The position numbers and the translations under genes were made by a program. A stretch of 64,000 nt of DNA from NCBI RefSeq assembly GCF_013415845.1, contig NZ_CP058907.1:186001-250000 (forward strand), given 5' to 3'. This document shows positions 33,733 to 47,207 of the stretch, in pieces. This DNA comes from Rhodopseudomonas palustris (lineage in GTDB: Bacteria; Pseudomonadota; Alphaproteobacteria; Rhizobiales; Xanthobacteraceae). The notes under the pieces were generated by a model. That model worked only from the letters and a program-made list of their open reading frames with translations. It was not told the DNA's origin and did no database searches. Numbering within the stretch: position 1 is the first letter of the stretch; each line of letters opens with the position of its first letter.

Positions 33733-33860
33733 TGCGTTGGCCCGGTCCCTTCGGCTTCGGATTCCTCAGCCCCCAGCCCCCCGAAGCAGTCGGGATCGGG
33801 CCTGTACGCAGAACCTCGATCCCCCTCCTGGGCCGACGCAAGTTGGTCCTTTTTTGTTTT
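33733..33860 (+). ncRNA. Candidate structured small RNA with terminator
   Basis: In the gene-free stretch 33549-33951, bases 33733-33745 pair with 33828-33840 in a 13-bp stem (two G-U pairs). Inside are CTTCGG/CCGAAG and GGGATCG/CGATCCC hairpins, giving a three-way-junction fold of about 108 nt. It runs straight into a rho-independent terminator. No plus-strand gene lies upstream that this terminator could serve, since the neighbour at 33548 reads away. I could not match it to 6S, SRP or tmRNA. A 27-codon open frame at 33885-33968 follows. Existence of the RNA is inference from structure alone. Confidence 0.4.
33830..33855 (+). terminator. Orphan intrinsic terminator with GCAA tetraloop
   Basis: Eight-base arms GGGCCGAC and GTTGGTCC (two G-U pairs) flank a GCAA loop and are followed directly by six T, then GTTTT. 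Its 5' arm is the same segment used in the long closing stem of the candidate RNA, so the two structures exclude each other. Confidence 0.75.
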
Positions 33861-33951
33861 AAGGGGGCCGGCTCGCTTCCGGTCATGAAGCACGCAGCCA
33901 AGGGTTACGCAGCAGCACAGGCTGCTTTCCCCCAATCGCAGATGTCAGCCT

Positions 33952-34707
33952 TTAGTTCAGCGACGTGAAGGCGGCCCCGAGCATCGCACCGGGCTTTTCG
34001 CGGCTACCGTTCTGCACATAGACCGCCGCCGCATCGACGCCGTCGCCGACGACATTCTCCAGCGGCACCGTCCAATGCTCCGCCGCACCGGTCCAATCGC
34101 CGACCTTCAGCAGATTGCGCACCACGTTGTGGTAGGTGACGTGCCGGCCGCGGTTCTCGCCGCGCCCGATCTCGATCGGAATCGCTTTGGACACCGCGCA
34201 AATCCAGACCTCGCCGCTCTTGGCGGTCTCGCCCTGGGGCGCCGCTGCGACCGAGACTTTGATCTCTTTGCCCTCGACCGCCACCGAGACCGGTACGGTC
34301 ATCACCCCGTCGGTCTTGTCGGTGGTCTTGATCGCGCTGTCGATGCCGGCCCGATTGCTGCCGACGAGGTGCGCCGACCCGTTGACGACGACCTGTGGGG
34401 TGAACACGTCCCGATCGCCTCGCACTTGCGAGTAGGCTTTCTGGCGAGCGGTAAAACGCGAGTCGGCCAAGGTGTCTTTCCAGCCGAGATAGTCCCAGTA
34501 ATCGATCGGGAGGCTTAGGGCGATCACCGACGGATCACGTGCAAGTTCGCCGATGATCTTGTCCGCCGGCGGACAGGACGAACAACCTTGCGAGGTGAAC
34601 AGCTCAACCACGGCGCGGGGCTCGGCGGCAGCAAGGTCCGCCGTCGCGATCGTCACGCACAGGCCGAGTGCGCCGGACCACCGCGAAAATCCACCAACAC
34701 CATTCAT
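33952..34707 (-). CDS. DUF1223 thioredoxin-like exported protein
   Basis: From ATG 34707 (MNGVGGFSRW) this is 251 residues; the frame open to 34827 runs through the acnA terminator and is not used. A signal peptide (about 1-28, ending LAAAEP) is followed by VVELFTSQGCSSCPPADK, with Cys42 and Cys45 in a CxxC arrangement typical of DUF1223. The family has a thioredoxin-like fold and is presumed periplasmic; function is unknown. It lies downstream of acnA in the same orientation but behind a terminator. Confidence 0.85.
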   Translation of the reverse strand: MNGVGGFSRWSGALGLCVTIATADLAAAEPRAVVELFTSQGCSSCPPADKIIGELARDPSVIALSLPIDYWDYLGWKDTLADSRFTARQKAYSQVRGDRDVFTPQVVVNGSAHLVGSNRAGIDSAIKTTDKTDGVMTVPVSVAVEGKEIKVSVAAAPQGETAKSGEVWICAVSKAIPIEIGRGENRGRHVTYHNVVRNLLKVGDWTGAAEHWTVPLENVVGDGVDAAAVYVQNGSREKPGAMLGAAFTSLN

Positions 34708-34774
34708 CGTCGTTTGCCGAGCCGCCTTTGCCGAGTGCTTCGGGACGGCGGCACGCCGCCATCCATCGAGGAGC

Positions 34775-34812
34775 CTTAAAACGAAAAGGCGGCCCTTTGC
34801 ATAGGCCGCCTT
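34775..34812 (-). terminator. Intrinsic terminator of acnA
   Basis: On the minus strand, arms AAGGCGGCC and GGCCGCCTT with a short loop are followed by TTCGTTTT. It lies about 60 bp after the acnA stop. Confidence 0.85.
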
Positions 34813-34873
34813 CCGTTCACCTGCCACTCACTTCGCAGTGAGGCATTCTGCGCCTATCGGCGAAGATCGCGGC

Positions 34874-37591
<2,718 letters not shown>

Positions 37592-37806
37592 GTAAGGCGG
37601 GTCCCAGATTATCGTTTTCGATTGGGCGAGCTTGTATGCTGGCTCCGGAGGGGCAGGCCGTCCGGCTTGCAGGCGCCGATCGTGTGCTGCATCAAGTTCC
37701 GGCTTATAGAACCTTTCCAATTGCGCCGCCAGTTCGACAATGACAGGCGAGCGCATCGATTTGTGAGCAGACCGTTCCGATCCCGGAGCGGAACAGGTTG
37801 GGATAC

Positions 37807-38409
37807 ATGCGGCTGTCGGGGCGCGACTTACGGTGTGTACGAGGTGGCCGCGAGGTATTCGCCGGACTGGCCTTCGAGGCGAGCGGCGGCGAAGCGCTGG
37901 CGCTGGTCGGACACAACGGCGCCGGCAAGACGTCACTATTGCGGCTGATCGCCGGGCTGCTGACACCGGAGGCTGGAACCATCGCGCTCGACGGCGGGGA
38001 ACCGGATACGCCGGTCGCCGAACAGGCGCACTATCTCGGCCATCGCGACGCGCTCAAGCCGTCGCTGAGCGTCGCTGAAAATCTCGGCTTCTGGCGTGAC
38101 TTTCTCGGCGGCGAACGCACCGATCTGAGCGCCGGCATCAAGGCGGTCGGGCTCGGCCATGCGGCCGAACTGCCGGCGGCGTATCTGTCGGCCGGCCAGC
38201 GCCGGCGGCTGTCGATTGCCCGCCTGCTGGTGGTGCGGCGGCCGATCTGGCTGCTCGATGAACCGACCTCGGCGCTCGACGTCAAAGGCCAGGAGCTGTT
38301 CGTCGGCCTGATGCAGGATCACCTCACCCGCGGCGGCATCATCGTCGCCGCCACCCACACGCCACTCGGCATTCCGGTGCGCGAGCAGCGGATCGGAGCC
38401 GCGACATGA
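37807..38409 (+). CDS. ccmA: Heme exporter ATP-binding protein CcmA
   Basis: This 200-residue ATPase starts at ATG 37807 ([18 protein letters not shown]); an in-frame TTG at 37798 is an alternative. Walker A is [11 protein letters not shown], the signature is the CcmA-type [15 protein letters not shown], and Walker B is [13 protein letters not shown]. CcmA with CcmB and CcmC loads heme onto CcmE for cytochrome c maturation. Its TGA overlaps the ccmB ATG (ATGA). Confidence 0.97.
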   Translation: MRLSGRDLRCVRGGREVFAGLAFEASGGEALALVGHNGAGKTSLLRLIAGLLTPEAGTIALDGGEPDTPVAEQAHYLGHRDALKPSLSVAENLGFWRDFLGGERTDLSAGIKAVGLGHAAELPAAYLSAGQRRRLSIARLLVVRRPIWLLDEPTSALDVKGQELFVGLMQDHLTRGGIIVAATHTPLGIPVREQRIGAAT

Positions 38410-39074
38410 CCGCGCTCGGCGCCATCATTCGCCGCGATATCAAGATTGCGCTCCGTGTCGGCGGCGGCGCGCTGATCGGCGTACTGTTCTTCCTCACCGT
38501 GGTGGTGCTGATGCCGTTCGCGGTCGGCCCGGACCTTGCGCTGCTCAAACGCCTCGGCCCCGCGATCCTGTGGCTCGGCGCGCTGCTCGCCAGCCTGCTG
38601 ACGCTCGACCGGCTGTTCACTGCCGACGCCGAGGACGGCTCGCTCGACCTGATCGTGATGAGCCGCACCCCGCTGGAGCTGACCTGCGCCGCCAAGGCGC
38701 TGGCGCACTGGCTGGCGGCGGGTCTGCCGCTGATCGTCGCCACCCCGGTGCTCGGCCTGCTGCTCAACCTCGACGGCAGCGCCTCGCTGGCCGTGATGGC
38801 GACGCTGCTGGCCGGCACCCCGGCGCTGACCTTCACCGGCATGATCGGCGCCGCACTGGCGGTGGCGCTGCGGCGCGGGGGCCTGCTGCTGGCCGTGCTG
38901 GTGCTGCCGCTGTCGATCCCGGTGCTGATCTTCGGAGTTTCCGCCTCCCAGGCAGCGATCGTCGGCCCGGTGTCGTTCGGCACCCCGTTCTCGATCCTGT
39001 GCGCGATCTCGCTGCTCAGCCTGGTGATCGGCCCGTTCGCCGCCGCCGCCAGCCTGCGGCAGGGACTGGATTAG
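38406..39074 (+). CDS. ccmB: Heme exporter membrane protein CcmB
   Basis: This 222-residue protein has six hydrophobic segments (about 20-40, 45-63, 100-120, 128-150, 157-178 and 190-215). [27 protein letters not shown] and the [19 protein letters not shown] ending are typical of CcmB. It is the membrane partner of CcmA. It starts inside the ccmA stop codon, so the two are translationally coupled. Confidence 0.96.
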   Translation: MTALGAIIRRDIKIALRVGGGALIGVLFFLTVVVLMPFAVGPDLALLKRLGPAILWLGALLASLLTLDRLFTADAEDGSLDLIVMSRTPLELTCAAKALAHWLAAGLPLIVATPVLGLLLNLDGSASLAVMATLLAGTPALTFTGMIGAALAVALRRGGLLLAVLVLPLSIPVLIFGVSASQAAIVGPVSFGTPFSILCAISLLSLVIGPFAAAASLRQGLD

Positions 39075-39166
39075 GGCGAATCACCGCTGATCAACTCCTT
39101 CGGAAGTCGCCGCCGACCTGCGTCACGTCATTGCCTGTGCGGGCCCCGGCCATTATCAGGGACGTC

Positions 39167-39901
39167 ATGAAGCTGACCGAACTCGCCAATCCGACCCGGT
39201 TCCTGACGCTCGCGGGGCGCCTGCTGCCCTGGCTGGCGGCCGCGACCGCATTGGCGCTGGCGGCGGGACTGACCCAGGGCATGCTGGCACCCGACGACTA
39301 CCAGCAAGGCGCGACCGTCAAGATCATGTTCGTGCACGTGCCGAACGCCTGGCTGGCGATGTTCGTGTGGGGGGTGATGAGCGTCGCCTCACTCGGCACG
39401 CTGGTCTGGCGGCATCCGCTCGCCGACGTCGCGGCCAAGACCGCCGCGCCGATCGGCGCGGCCTTCACCTTTCTCGCGCTGGTCACCGGCTCGCTGTGGG
39501 GGCGGCCGATGTGGGGCACCTATTGGGAATGGGACGCCCGGCTGACCTCGATGCTGGTGCTGTTTCTGATGTATCTCGGACTGATCGCGCTGTGGCGCGC
39601 GGTCGAGGACCCGTCCCGAGCCGCTCGCGCCGCCGCCGTGCTGACCTTGGTCGGCGCCGTCAACCTGCCGATCATCAAGTTCTCAGTCGACTGGTGGAAT
39701 ACGCTGCATCAGCCGGCCTCGGTGGTGCGGGTGGGCGGATCGACGCTCGACAAGGCGTTCCTGATCCCGCTACTGGTCACCGCGATCGGGTTTTCACTGC
39801 TGTTTCTGACGCTGCATCTAGCCGCGATGCGGAACGAGATCCTGCGCCGGCGGGTGCGTTCGCTGCAGATGATGCAGGCCAGCCGGGCCGAGGCGGCGTG
39901 A
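39167..39901 (+). CDS. ccmC: Heme transporter CcmC
   Basis: This 244-residue protein starts at ATG 39167 ([20 protein letters not shown]). The frame is open far upstream but through ccmB antisense-like sequence. It has six membrane segments and the tryptophan-rich signature [21 protein letters not shown] between helices, flanked by the heme-liganding histidines ([12 protein letters not shown] and [13 protein letters not shown]). CcmC delivers heme to CcmE. The last A of its TGA is the first base of the ccmD ATG. Confidence 0.97.
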   Translation: MKLTELANPTRFLTLAGRLLPWLAAATALALAAGLTQGMLAPDDYQQGATVKIMFVHVPNAWLAMFVWGVMSVASLGTLVWRHPLADVAAKTAAPIGAAFTFLALVTGSLWGRPMWGTYWEWDARLTSMLVLFLMYLGLIALWRAVEDPSRAARAAAVLTLVGAVNLPIIKFSVDWWNTLHQPASVVRVGGSTLDKAFLIPLLVTAIGFSLLFLTLHLAAMRNEILRRRVRSLQMMQASRAEAA

Positions 39902-40074
39902 TGTTCGGCAAATACGCGGACTTCATCGTCTCATCCTACGCCGCGACCGCGATCGTGGTGCTGCTGCTGATCGGCTGGGTGGTGCTGGATTATCGCAAGC
40001 AGAAGGCGCGGCTGCGCGACCTCGAAGCCCGCGGCGCCGTCCGCCGCTCCGGCCGCAGCGCCACCGATCACTAA
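39901..40074 (+). CDS. ccmD: Heme exporter small subunit CcmD
   Basis: This 57-residue protein ([38 protein letters not shown] in two overlapping parts: one membrane helix at about 14-34, then a basic tail) fits CcmD, which aids release of holo-CcmE from CcmC and CcmAB. It is coupled to ccmC by a TGATG overlap and is followed 16 bp later by ccmG. Confidence 0.9.
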   Translation: MFGKYADFIVSSYAATAIVVLLLIGWVVLDYRKQKARLRDLEARGAVRRSGRSATDH

Positions 40075-40090
40075 CAACGCACGGATCATC

Positions 40091-40687
40091 ATGAGCGACA
40101 CCTTCGATCCCGCCTCGCCGAAGCGCCGCTCCTGGCTGGTGGTGCTGCCGGCGCTGCTGTTCGCCGGGCTGGCGGTGTTGTTCTGGTTTCGGCTGGGCGA
40201 CAGCGACGTGTCGCGGATCCCCTCGGCCCTGATCGGGCGGCCGGCGCCGCAGACGCCGCTACCGCCGCTGGACGGCCTGAGCCGTGACGGCAGCCAGGTC
40301 GCGGGACTCGATCCGGCGATGTTCAAGGGCAAGGTCAGCGTCGTTAACGTCTGGGCGTCGTGGTGCGTGCCTTGCCATGACGAAGCGCCGCTGCTGATGA
40401 CGCTGGCGCAGGACACCCGCATCCAGCTCGTCGGGATCGACTACAAGGACAAGCCCGACAATGCCCGCCGTTTCCTCGGCCGGTACGGCAATCCGTTCGC
40501 CGCTGTCGGGGTCGATGCCTCGGGCCGCGCTGCGATCGAATGGGGCGTGTACGGCGTGCCGGAGACCTTCGTCATCGGGCGCGACGGCAAGATCGCCTAC
40601 AAGCTGGTCGGACCGATTACGCCGGACAACATCGAGAGGGTGCTGAAGCCGGAAATCAGCAAGGCGCTGGCGGCGTCGCAGAGCTGA
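40091..40687 (+). CDS. ccmG: Cytochrome c biogenesis thiol:disulfide oxidoreductase (CcmG/DsbE)
   Basis: This 198-residue protein has an N-terminal membrane anchor (about 15-33) and a thioredoxin domain with the active site WCVPC (Cys92, Cys95) in VNVWASWCVPCHDEAPLL. The DsbE-specific segment GVYGVPETFVIGRDGKIAYK is present. It reduces apocytochrome c haem-binding cysteines in the periplasm. It completes the ccmABCDG operon. Confidence 0.96.
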   Translation: MSDTFDPASPKRRSWLVVLPALLFAGLAVLFWFRLGDSDVSRIPSALIGRPAPQTPLPPLDGLSRDGSQVAGLDPAMFKGKVSVVNVWASWCVPCHDEAPLLMTLAQDTRIQLVGIDYKDKPDNARRFLGRYGNPFAAVGVDASGRAAIEWGVYGVPETFVIGRDGKIAYKLVGPITPDNIERVLKPEISKALAASQS

Positions 40688-40826
40688 CCAACCTGTTAGC
40701 ACCGCCAAAAGCCCCTCGAAAATAAATCAGACCGTTTATCGGTCGTTCATCGCACCGCCATTGCGGCGCCATGAATCCGGGATGAGCTTCGGGCGTTACT
40801 AACAACGTCCTTTGGAGGGACATCCG

Positions 40827-41204
40827 ATGGGTACTTCGACTTTCCGTCGTCTCACGCTCGCCCCGCTCGCCGTCGCGCTCGGCCTGCTCGCCTCCGCGCC
40901 GGCGATGGCGCAGGCTCCGCAGCCGGCCACGCCGCCGACCGCCAAATCCGACAAGATGGCCCCTCCGCCGAAAGCTGAGACCAAGGCGGCCGCTCCGGCG
41001 AAGTCGGAGAAGGTCGAGCTCCTCGATATCAACTCGGCGACCGCCGAACAGCTCGACGCGCTCCCCGGCGTCGGCAAGGCGTACTCCGCTGCGATCATCA
41101 AGGGCCGGCCCTACAAGGGCAAGGACGAGCTGGTGCAGAAGAAGATCGTGCCGCAGAAGACCTACGACGGCATCAAGGACAAGATCATCGCCAAGCAGAA
41201 GTAA
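40827..41204 (+). CDS. Exported helix-hairpin-helix (ComEA-like) protein
   Basis: From ATG 40827 this is 125 residues, with GGAGGGA eight bases upstream. A signal peptide (about 1-28, ending PAMA-QA) is followed by a Pro/Ala/Lys linker (about 30-65) and one HhH domain with [19 protein letters not shown], the family hallmark, then a Lys-rich tail. ComEA-type HhH proteins bind DNA in the periplasm and some act in DNA uptake; other exported HhH proteins have unknown roles. No other competence gene is nearby, so a function is not assigned. Confidence 0.85.
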   Translation: MGTSTFRRLTLAPLAVALGLLASAPAMAQAPQPATPPTAKSDKMAPPPKAETKAAAPAKSEKVELLDINSATAEQLDALPGVGKAYSAAIIKGRPYKGKDELVQKKIVPQKTYDGIKDKIIAKQK

Positions 41205-41242
41205 GTCAGGCGATCACGCGACGCCAACGCGTCAACGTACTA

Positions 41243-41318
41243 CGTCATGCCCGGGCTCGACCCGGGCATCCATCCCTTCACAACAAGATGGATTGCCGGG
41301 TCAAGCCCGGCAATGACG
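41243..41318. repeat. Dispersed palindromic element, family B, copy 4
   Basis: The left half starts GTCATGCCCGGGCTCGACCC and the right half ends AAGCCCGGCAATGAC. It is the cleanest copy of the family in the window and lies between the HhH gene and the convergent yciB gene. Confidence 0.9.
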
Positions 41319-41336
41319 GCCTGGGGCCAAGCAGCC

Positions 41337-41954
41337 TCACCGCCCCGACACGTCGCCTTCGTCGGCTGCGCTCTGTTCGAGCGTGGCGGGTTCAGCCGCG
41401 TAGCGCTTGGTCAGCGGCATCTGCAGCAGCGCGAACAGCATGGTGAGCGGCACCACGCCGAACACCTTGAAGTTGACCCAGAAGTCGGTCGACTGCGTCC
41501 GCCAAACTGCTTCGTTCAGCAGCGCCATCGCAAAGAAGAACAGCGCCCAGCGCAGCGTCAGCTTGCGCCAGCCCGCCGCCGTCAGGTTGAACACCTGATC
41601 GAACATGATGGCGATGAAGCTGCGGCCGAACAGCAGCCCGCCGCCGAGCACCGCGCCGAACAGCGAGTACACGATGGTCGGCTTCATCTTGATGAAGGTC
41701 TCGTCGTGCAGCACCAGCGTCAGGGTGCCGAACACCAGCACCACCACGGCGGTGACCAGCGCCATCACCGGCACATGCCGGGTGACGACGTAGGACGCGA
41801 TCACGGCCGCCACCACCGCCACCATGAAGGCACCGGTCGCGGCGAACAGATGAAACTTGGCGTTGACGATGAAGAACACCAGCAGCGGCCCAAGCTCGGT
41901 CGCCAGCTTGAACAGCGGGTGCGGCCGGTTGGGCTTGAGCAGGTCGTCCGTCAT
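41337..41954 (-). CDS. yciB: Intracellular septation protein A homologue (YciB)
   Basis: This 205-residue protein has five or six membrane segments. The start region [19 protein letters not shown], the [25 protein letters not shown] block and [33 protein letters not shown] are diagnostic of YciB/IspZ. It is an inner-membrane protein linked to cell envelope and septation in other bacteria. Its ATG overlaps the ftsY stop codon (ATGA), suggesting coupling. An acidic C-terminal tail ends EGDVSGR. Confidence 0.93.
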   Translation of the reverse strand: MTDDLLKPNRPHPLFKLATELGPLLVFFIVNAKFHLFAATGAFMVAVVAAVIASYVVTRHVPVMALVTAVVVLVFGTLTLVLHDETFIKMKPTIVYSLFGAVLGGGLLFGRSFIAIMFDQVFNLTAAGWRKLTLRWALFFFAMALLNEAVWRTQSTDFWVNFKVFGVVPLTMLFALLQMPLTKRYAAEPATLEQSAADEGDVSGR

Positions 41955-42898
41955 GCCGCCTCCGTGCCGGCGATCGCCTTGGCGAAATCGCGCGCGGTGA
42001 ACGGCGCCAGATCCTCGACGCCCTCGCCGACACCGATGAAATGCACCGGCAGCTTATGCTTCTCGGCGATCGCCACCAGGATGCCGCCGCGCGCCGTGCC
42101 GTCGAGCTTGGTCATCACCAGGCCGGTGACGCCGGCGGTCTTGGTGAACGCCTCGACCTGCGACAGCGCGTTCTGGCCGACGGTGGCGTCGAGCACCAGC
42201 AGCACCGCATGCGGCGCGGTGGCATCGACCTTCTTGATGACCCGCACCACCTTTTCGAGCTCGCTCATCAGTTCGGTGCGGTTCTGCAGCCGACCGGCGG
42301 TATCGATCAGCAGCACGTCACGGCCTTGCTCTTTGGCTGCGGTCAGCGCGTTGAAGGCGAGGCCTGCGGCGTCCGAACCCTGCGCGCCTGCGACCACCGG
42401 GGTGCCGGTGCGATCGCCCCAGACCTTGAGCTGATCGATCGCCGCAGCCCGGAAGGTGTCGCCGGCGGCCAGCATCACCTTGTGGCCCTCGGAGGCGAAC
42501 CGGGCCGACAATTTGCCGATGGTGGTGGTCTTGCCGGAACCGTTGACCCCGACCATCAGGATCACGAACGGCTTGTTGCCGGCGTCGACCTCGAGCGGCT
42601 GCGCCACCGGCGCCAGCACCTTCTCGACCTCCGCGGCCACGATCTCTTTGACGTCGCTGGCCGAGATCATCTTGTCGTAGCGGCCCTCGCCGACCGCCTT
42701 GGCGATCCGCGCCGCCACCTCGGTACCGAGATCGGCGCGCAGCAGCACGTCCTCGATCTCCTCGAGCATCGCCCGATCGAGCTTGCGCTTGGAGACGAAT
42801 TCCGACAGCGCGGTCCCGATCGAGCTCGAGGTGCGCTTCAGTCCGCTGGACAGCCGTCGCCACCAGCTCTGTTTCGAATTTTCCGGAGTGTCGCTCAT
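41951..42898 (-). CDS. ftsY: Signal recognition particle receptor FtsY
   Basis: This 315-residue GTPase has an N-terminal helical N domain and a G domain with GVNGSGKT at residues 117-124, the insertion-box segment [24 protein letters not shown] (G3), [10 protein letters not shown] (G4/G5) and the ending [13 protein letters not shown]. It docks ribosomes with SRP at the membrane. The acidic A domain is short or absent, as in many alphaproteobacteria. It is divergent from the RluA-type gene by 28 bp. Confidence 0.97.
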   Translation of the reverse strand: MSDTPENSKQSWWRRLSSGLKRTSSSIGTALSEFVSKRKLDRAMLEEIEDVLLRADLGTEVAARIAKAVGEGRYDKMISASDVKEIVAAEVEKVLAPVAQPLEVDAGNKPFVILMVGVNGSGKTTTIGKLSARFASEGHKVMLAAGDTFRAAAIDQLKVWGDRTGTPVVAGAQGSDAAGLAFNALTAAKEQGRDVLLIDTAGRLQNRTELMSELEKVVRVIKKVDATAPHAVLLVLDATVGQNALSQVEAFTKTAGVTGLVMTKLDGTARGGILVAIAEKHKLPVHFIGVGEGVEDLAPFTARDFAKAIAGTEAA

Positions 42899-42926
42899 CA
42901 GGGCGCTGTGTTAGCCGTTTCGCGCC

Positions 42927-43898
42927 ATGAACGAAAGCCACCCAGATCAATTCGAGCCGCCGGAACTGACCCCCGACGAGATCCAGGCCCGCGTGCTGTA
43001 TCGCGACGGGCTGATGCTGGTGATCGATAAACCGCCGGGGCTGCCGGTGCATCGCGGCCCCAAGGGCGGTCCGAACCTGGAGGCTTCGTTCGATGCGCTC
43101 CGCTACGGTTTGCCGCGCCCCCCGGTGCTGGCGCATCGGCTCGACCGCGACACCTCCGGCTGCCTGGTGCTCGGCCGCCACCGCAAGGCCACCGCCACGC
43201 TGGGGCTGCTGTTCAAGCATTCGCGGATTTCCAAGACCTATTGGGCGATCGTCGAAGGCGGCCCGACCGAAGACCAAGGCAGCATCGACCTGCCGATCGC
43301 CAAGCTCAACGCCGAACGCGGCTGGTGGCAGAAGGTCGACCAGGAAAGTGGGCTCCCGTCGCTGACGAAATGGCGGGTGATGGGGCGGTCGGGAGTTTTG
43401 CCGGCCGCCGCGACGACCACCTCCGCAACATCCGCCCCGATCCGCGACGCCACGGCGAGCGGCTCCCCTCCCCCTTGCGGGGAGGGGTCGGGGGTGGGGG
43501 TCCACAGCGGCAGCCTTACTTCGGGGCGCCCTCACCCCAACCCTCTCCCGCAAGCGGGAGAGGGAGTTCGCCCTGCTCGGGGAGAGGCAGATAATCTGTC
43601 TCGAAAGCCGGGCGCGATCCTTGGCGCGCCGCCTCCGACGCAGCTCACATGGCTCGCGCTCGAACCGATCACCGGCCGGACCCATCAGCTCCGGGTTCAT
43701 TGCGCCGCGATGGGCTGGCCGATCCTCGGCGACAACATCTATGGCAATGGCCCGCGGTTCGGCGAACCGCGGCTGCATCTGCATGCCCGCGAGATCGTCA
43801 TCCCATTGTCACGCAACAAGCCGCCTGTGGTGGTCACAGCGCCGCCGCCGACGCATATGCACCCGCGGCTCTCGGCCTGCGGCTGGACAGCAGACTGA
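42927..43898 (+). CDS. RluA-family pseudouridine synthase with 82-residue in-frame insertion
   Basis: This 323-residue protein has the catalytic Asp73 in AHRLDRDTSGCLVLGRH and the RluA-family blocks HSRISKTYWAIVEG and ALEPITGRTHQLRVHCAAMG. Between SLTKWRVMGRSG (residues 145-156) and LTWLALEP (240-247), where homologues run on directly, sits an 82-residue low-complexity insert. Most of it is a translated palindromic repeat (43462-43583). The frame stays open and the downstream domain is intact. The family converts uridine to pseudouridine in rRNA or tRNA; the target is unknown. Whether the protein still folds is not known. Confidence 0.85.
   Translation: MNESHPDQFEPPELTPDEIQARVLYRDGLMLVIDKPPGLPVHRGPKGGPNLEASFDALRYGLPRPPVLAHRLDRDTSGCLVLGRHRKATATLGLLFKHSRISKTYWAIVEGGPTEDQGSIDLPIAKLNAERGWWQKVDQESGLPSLTKWRVMGRSGVLPAAATTTSATSAPIRDATASGSPPPCGEGSGVGVHSGSLTSGRPHPNPLPQAGEGVRPARGEADNLSRKPGAILGAPPPTQLTWLALEPITGRTHQLRVHCAAMGWPILGDNIYGNGPRFGEPRLHLHAREIVIPLSRNKPPVVVTAPPPTHMHPRLSACGWTAD
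43462..43583. repeat. Family D palindromic element inside the RluA-type gene
   Basis: The sequence CTCCCCTCCCCCTTGCGGGG... is complemented by ...CCTCTCCCGCAAGCGGGAGA near its other end. Each half is itself a hairpin, and the whole resembles the common proteobacterial element whose translations read like PSPLPLAGEG. Here it is translated as PPPCGEGSGVGVH ... PHPNPLPQAGEGV. Confidence 0.75.
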
Positions 43899-44261
43899 CC
43901 CACGGCCTCAGGCGGTCGCGGCCCACGCCGTGATGCCAGGCATCCCGCCGCAGCGCACGCATTCCGATCACGCCCCTGCACATGCGCGCGATCAGCGCCG
44001 AAAGTCGGATGACTGCACCGCTTGTCGCGGCCCGGCGTACCGACGCATAATTGCCTTAACAACAACAGCCGGAGGCTGAGACGATCGCACGTCTCTTCAC
44101 CGGCGATGCTCCCCCGTAACGTTTCCATGACTTCGCCCGGATCGCAGGATCAACGATCGGCGGAGCCAGACTCGTTGGCGGGTGAGTCGCCGGTTGCAGC
44201 GGGGTTGCGGTCGAGCACCGACGGCGGGTGCGGCATCGGCCGCGTTTTTGTGGAGGAACGA
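43899..44261. other. 363-bp gene-free leader upstream of acs
   Basis: An open frame runs through from 44022 into acs, but its 80 extra residues resemble no synthetase N-terminus, and a clear GGAGGAA ribosome site precedes ATG 44262. The region must therefore carry the acs promoter. AATTGCCTTAACAACAAC (about 44049) is its only A/T-rich part. No operator was recognised. Confidence 0.4.
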
Positions 44262-46214
<1,953 letters not shown>

Positions 46215-46260
46215 CCGACCCCGCCGCCGCCGCTGCCGACAGCGGCCGCTGCTCTCTCCA

Positions 46261-46297
46261 GAGGCCCCACCTGTGATTCGCAGGCGGGGCCTCTTCT
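46261..46297 (+). terminator. Intrinsic terminator of acs
   Basis: Arms GAGGCCCC and GGGGCCTC enclose a second paired segment (CCTG/CAGG), followed by TTCTCGTCT. It lies about 46 bp after the acs stop. Confidence 0.8.
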
Positions 46298-46605
46298 CGT
46301 CTGGCGGGTACACGGGCCAGGATCTCTTTGTAGTTGATCGATGGCGGCTTCCAGCTCGCTTCCGCCTCGTTCCGGCTGTGCTGATTCGATCACATCCGAG
46401 CGAGGAACGCAGCTCCCGGGCGTTTTACCGGCGGGTGTTGTTTGCCGGACATTTACTTTGTTCCCCGGATTTTTCTTCAATGGTACGCTCGCGTTCATTT
46501 CGGTCGTCCAGCACACACCGGTTGGTTAGTTCGCGCTGCGACCATCGCGGGCGCTGGGGAGCGCCGGAGCGAAGCTGACCGGTGCGAGGAAACTGGAGAG
46601 ACTGA
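46298..46605. other. 308-bp gene-free region upstream of the L,D-transpeptidase gene
   Basis: No gene is seen; frames here are short and lack ribosome sites. The segment around 46430-46500 is less GC-rich (TTGTTTGCCGGACATTTACTTTG) and may hold the promoter of the 46606 gene. GGAGAG precedes its ATG. Confidence 0.4.
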
Positions 46606-47133
46606 ATGTCTTTTGGATTTCGTTCGGCGAAATTGGCCATGGTGGCCGTGGTCTTGGCGGGCGCCAGCGTGCTGACCGCGCCGCGGGCCGAAGCGCGGCC
46701 CGACCTGGTCGTCTTCCGCGGCGACTATTCGCCGGGGACGATCGTGGTGCGGACCGGCGAGCGGCGGCTGTACCTGGTGGTCGAGCCGGGCCACGCGGTG
46801 CGTTATCCGGTCGGCGTCGGCAAGGCCGGCAAGCAATGGGCCGGCGTCACCAAGATCGACGGCAAATTTCGCAATCCGGCCTGGGCCCCGCCGGCCGAGG
46901 TCAAGCGCGATGTCCCGACCATTCCGGACGTGATCCCGGGCGGATCGCCGGCCAACCCAATGGGCGTCGCTGCGATGACGCTGGCAGGTGGCGAATACGC
47001 CATCCACGGCACCAACCGGCCACAGTCGATCGGCGGCTTCGTGTCCTATGGCTGCATCCGGATGCTGAATGACGACATCACCGACCTCTACGAGCGCGTC
47101 CCGGTCGGCACTCAGGTGGTGGTGATGCGCTGA
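46606..47133 (+). CDS. L,D-transpeptidase (YkuD domain), exported
   Basis: This 175-residue protein has a signal peptide (about 1-30, ending AEA-RP), then a YkuD catalytic domain with the motif IHGTN (His about 133) and SYGCIRM, in which Cys150 is the nucleophile. The GTIVVRTGERRLYLV strand and the P-I-P-x-V-P-type region (PTIPDVIPGG) are typical. These enzymes make 3-3 peptidoglycan crosslinks or attach proteins to it, in the periplasm. There is no LysM domain. It is downstream of acs but in its own unit, with a terminator on each side. Confidence 0.93.
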   Translation: MSFGFRSAKLAMVAVVLAGASVLTAPRAEARPDLVVFRGDYSPGTIVVRTGERRLYLVVEPGHAVRYPVGVGKAGKQWAGVTKIDGKFRNPAWAPPAEVKRDVPTIPDVIPGGSPANPMGVAAMTLAGGEYAIHGTNRPQSIGGFVSYGCIRMLNDDITDLYERVPVGTQVVVMR

Positions 47134-47156
47134 GGACATCAGCGCGGTCTAAAAGG

Positions 47157-47187
47157 AAAAGCCGCGGACGGATCCGCGGCTTTTTTG
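47157..47187. terminator. Bidirectional terminator between L,D-transpeptidase and OmpA genes
   Basis: Perfect arms AAAAGCCGCGGA and TCCGCGGCTTTT flank a 4-nt loop; A tract left and T tract right let it serve both convergent genes. Confidence 0.88.
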
Positions 47188-47207
47188 TTACGTGAGATCG
47201 CGTCCGC

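Noticed and set aside
33880..33945. Possible SRP RNA (the words GGTCATGAAGC and GCAGCCAAGG)
   Set aside because: The conserved GGAA-type apical loop and asymmetric loop of SRP RNA are not in the correct order, and no hairpin of suitable length folds around them.
37592..37966. 125-residue N-terminal extension of aconitase
   Set aside because: Arg/Pro-rich sequence unlike any aconitase; it overlaps the ccmA start region; the family N-terminus begins at 37591.
43462..43583. CRISPR-like repeats in the GC-rich palindrome
   Set aside because: Only two inverted units without regular direct repeats or unique spacers.
44022..44261. 80-residue N-terminal extension of Acs
   Set aside because: A clear GGAGGAA site precedes ATG 44262, and known Acs proteins start there.
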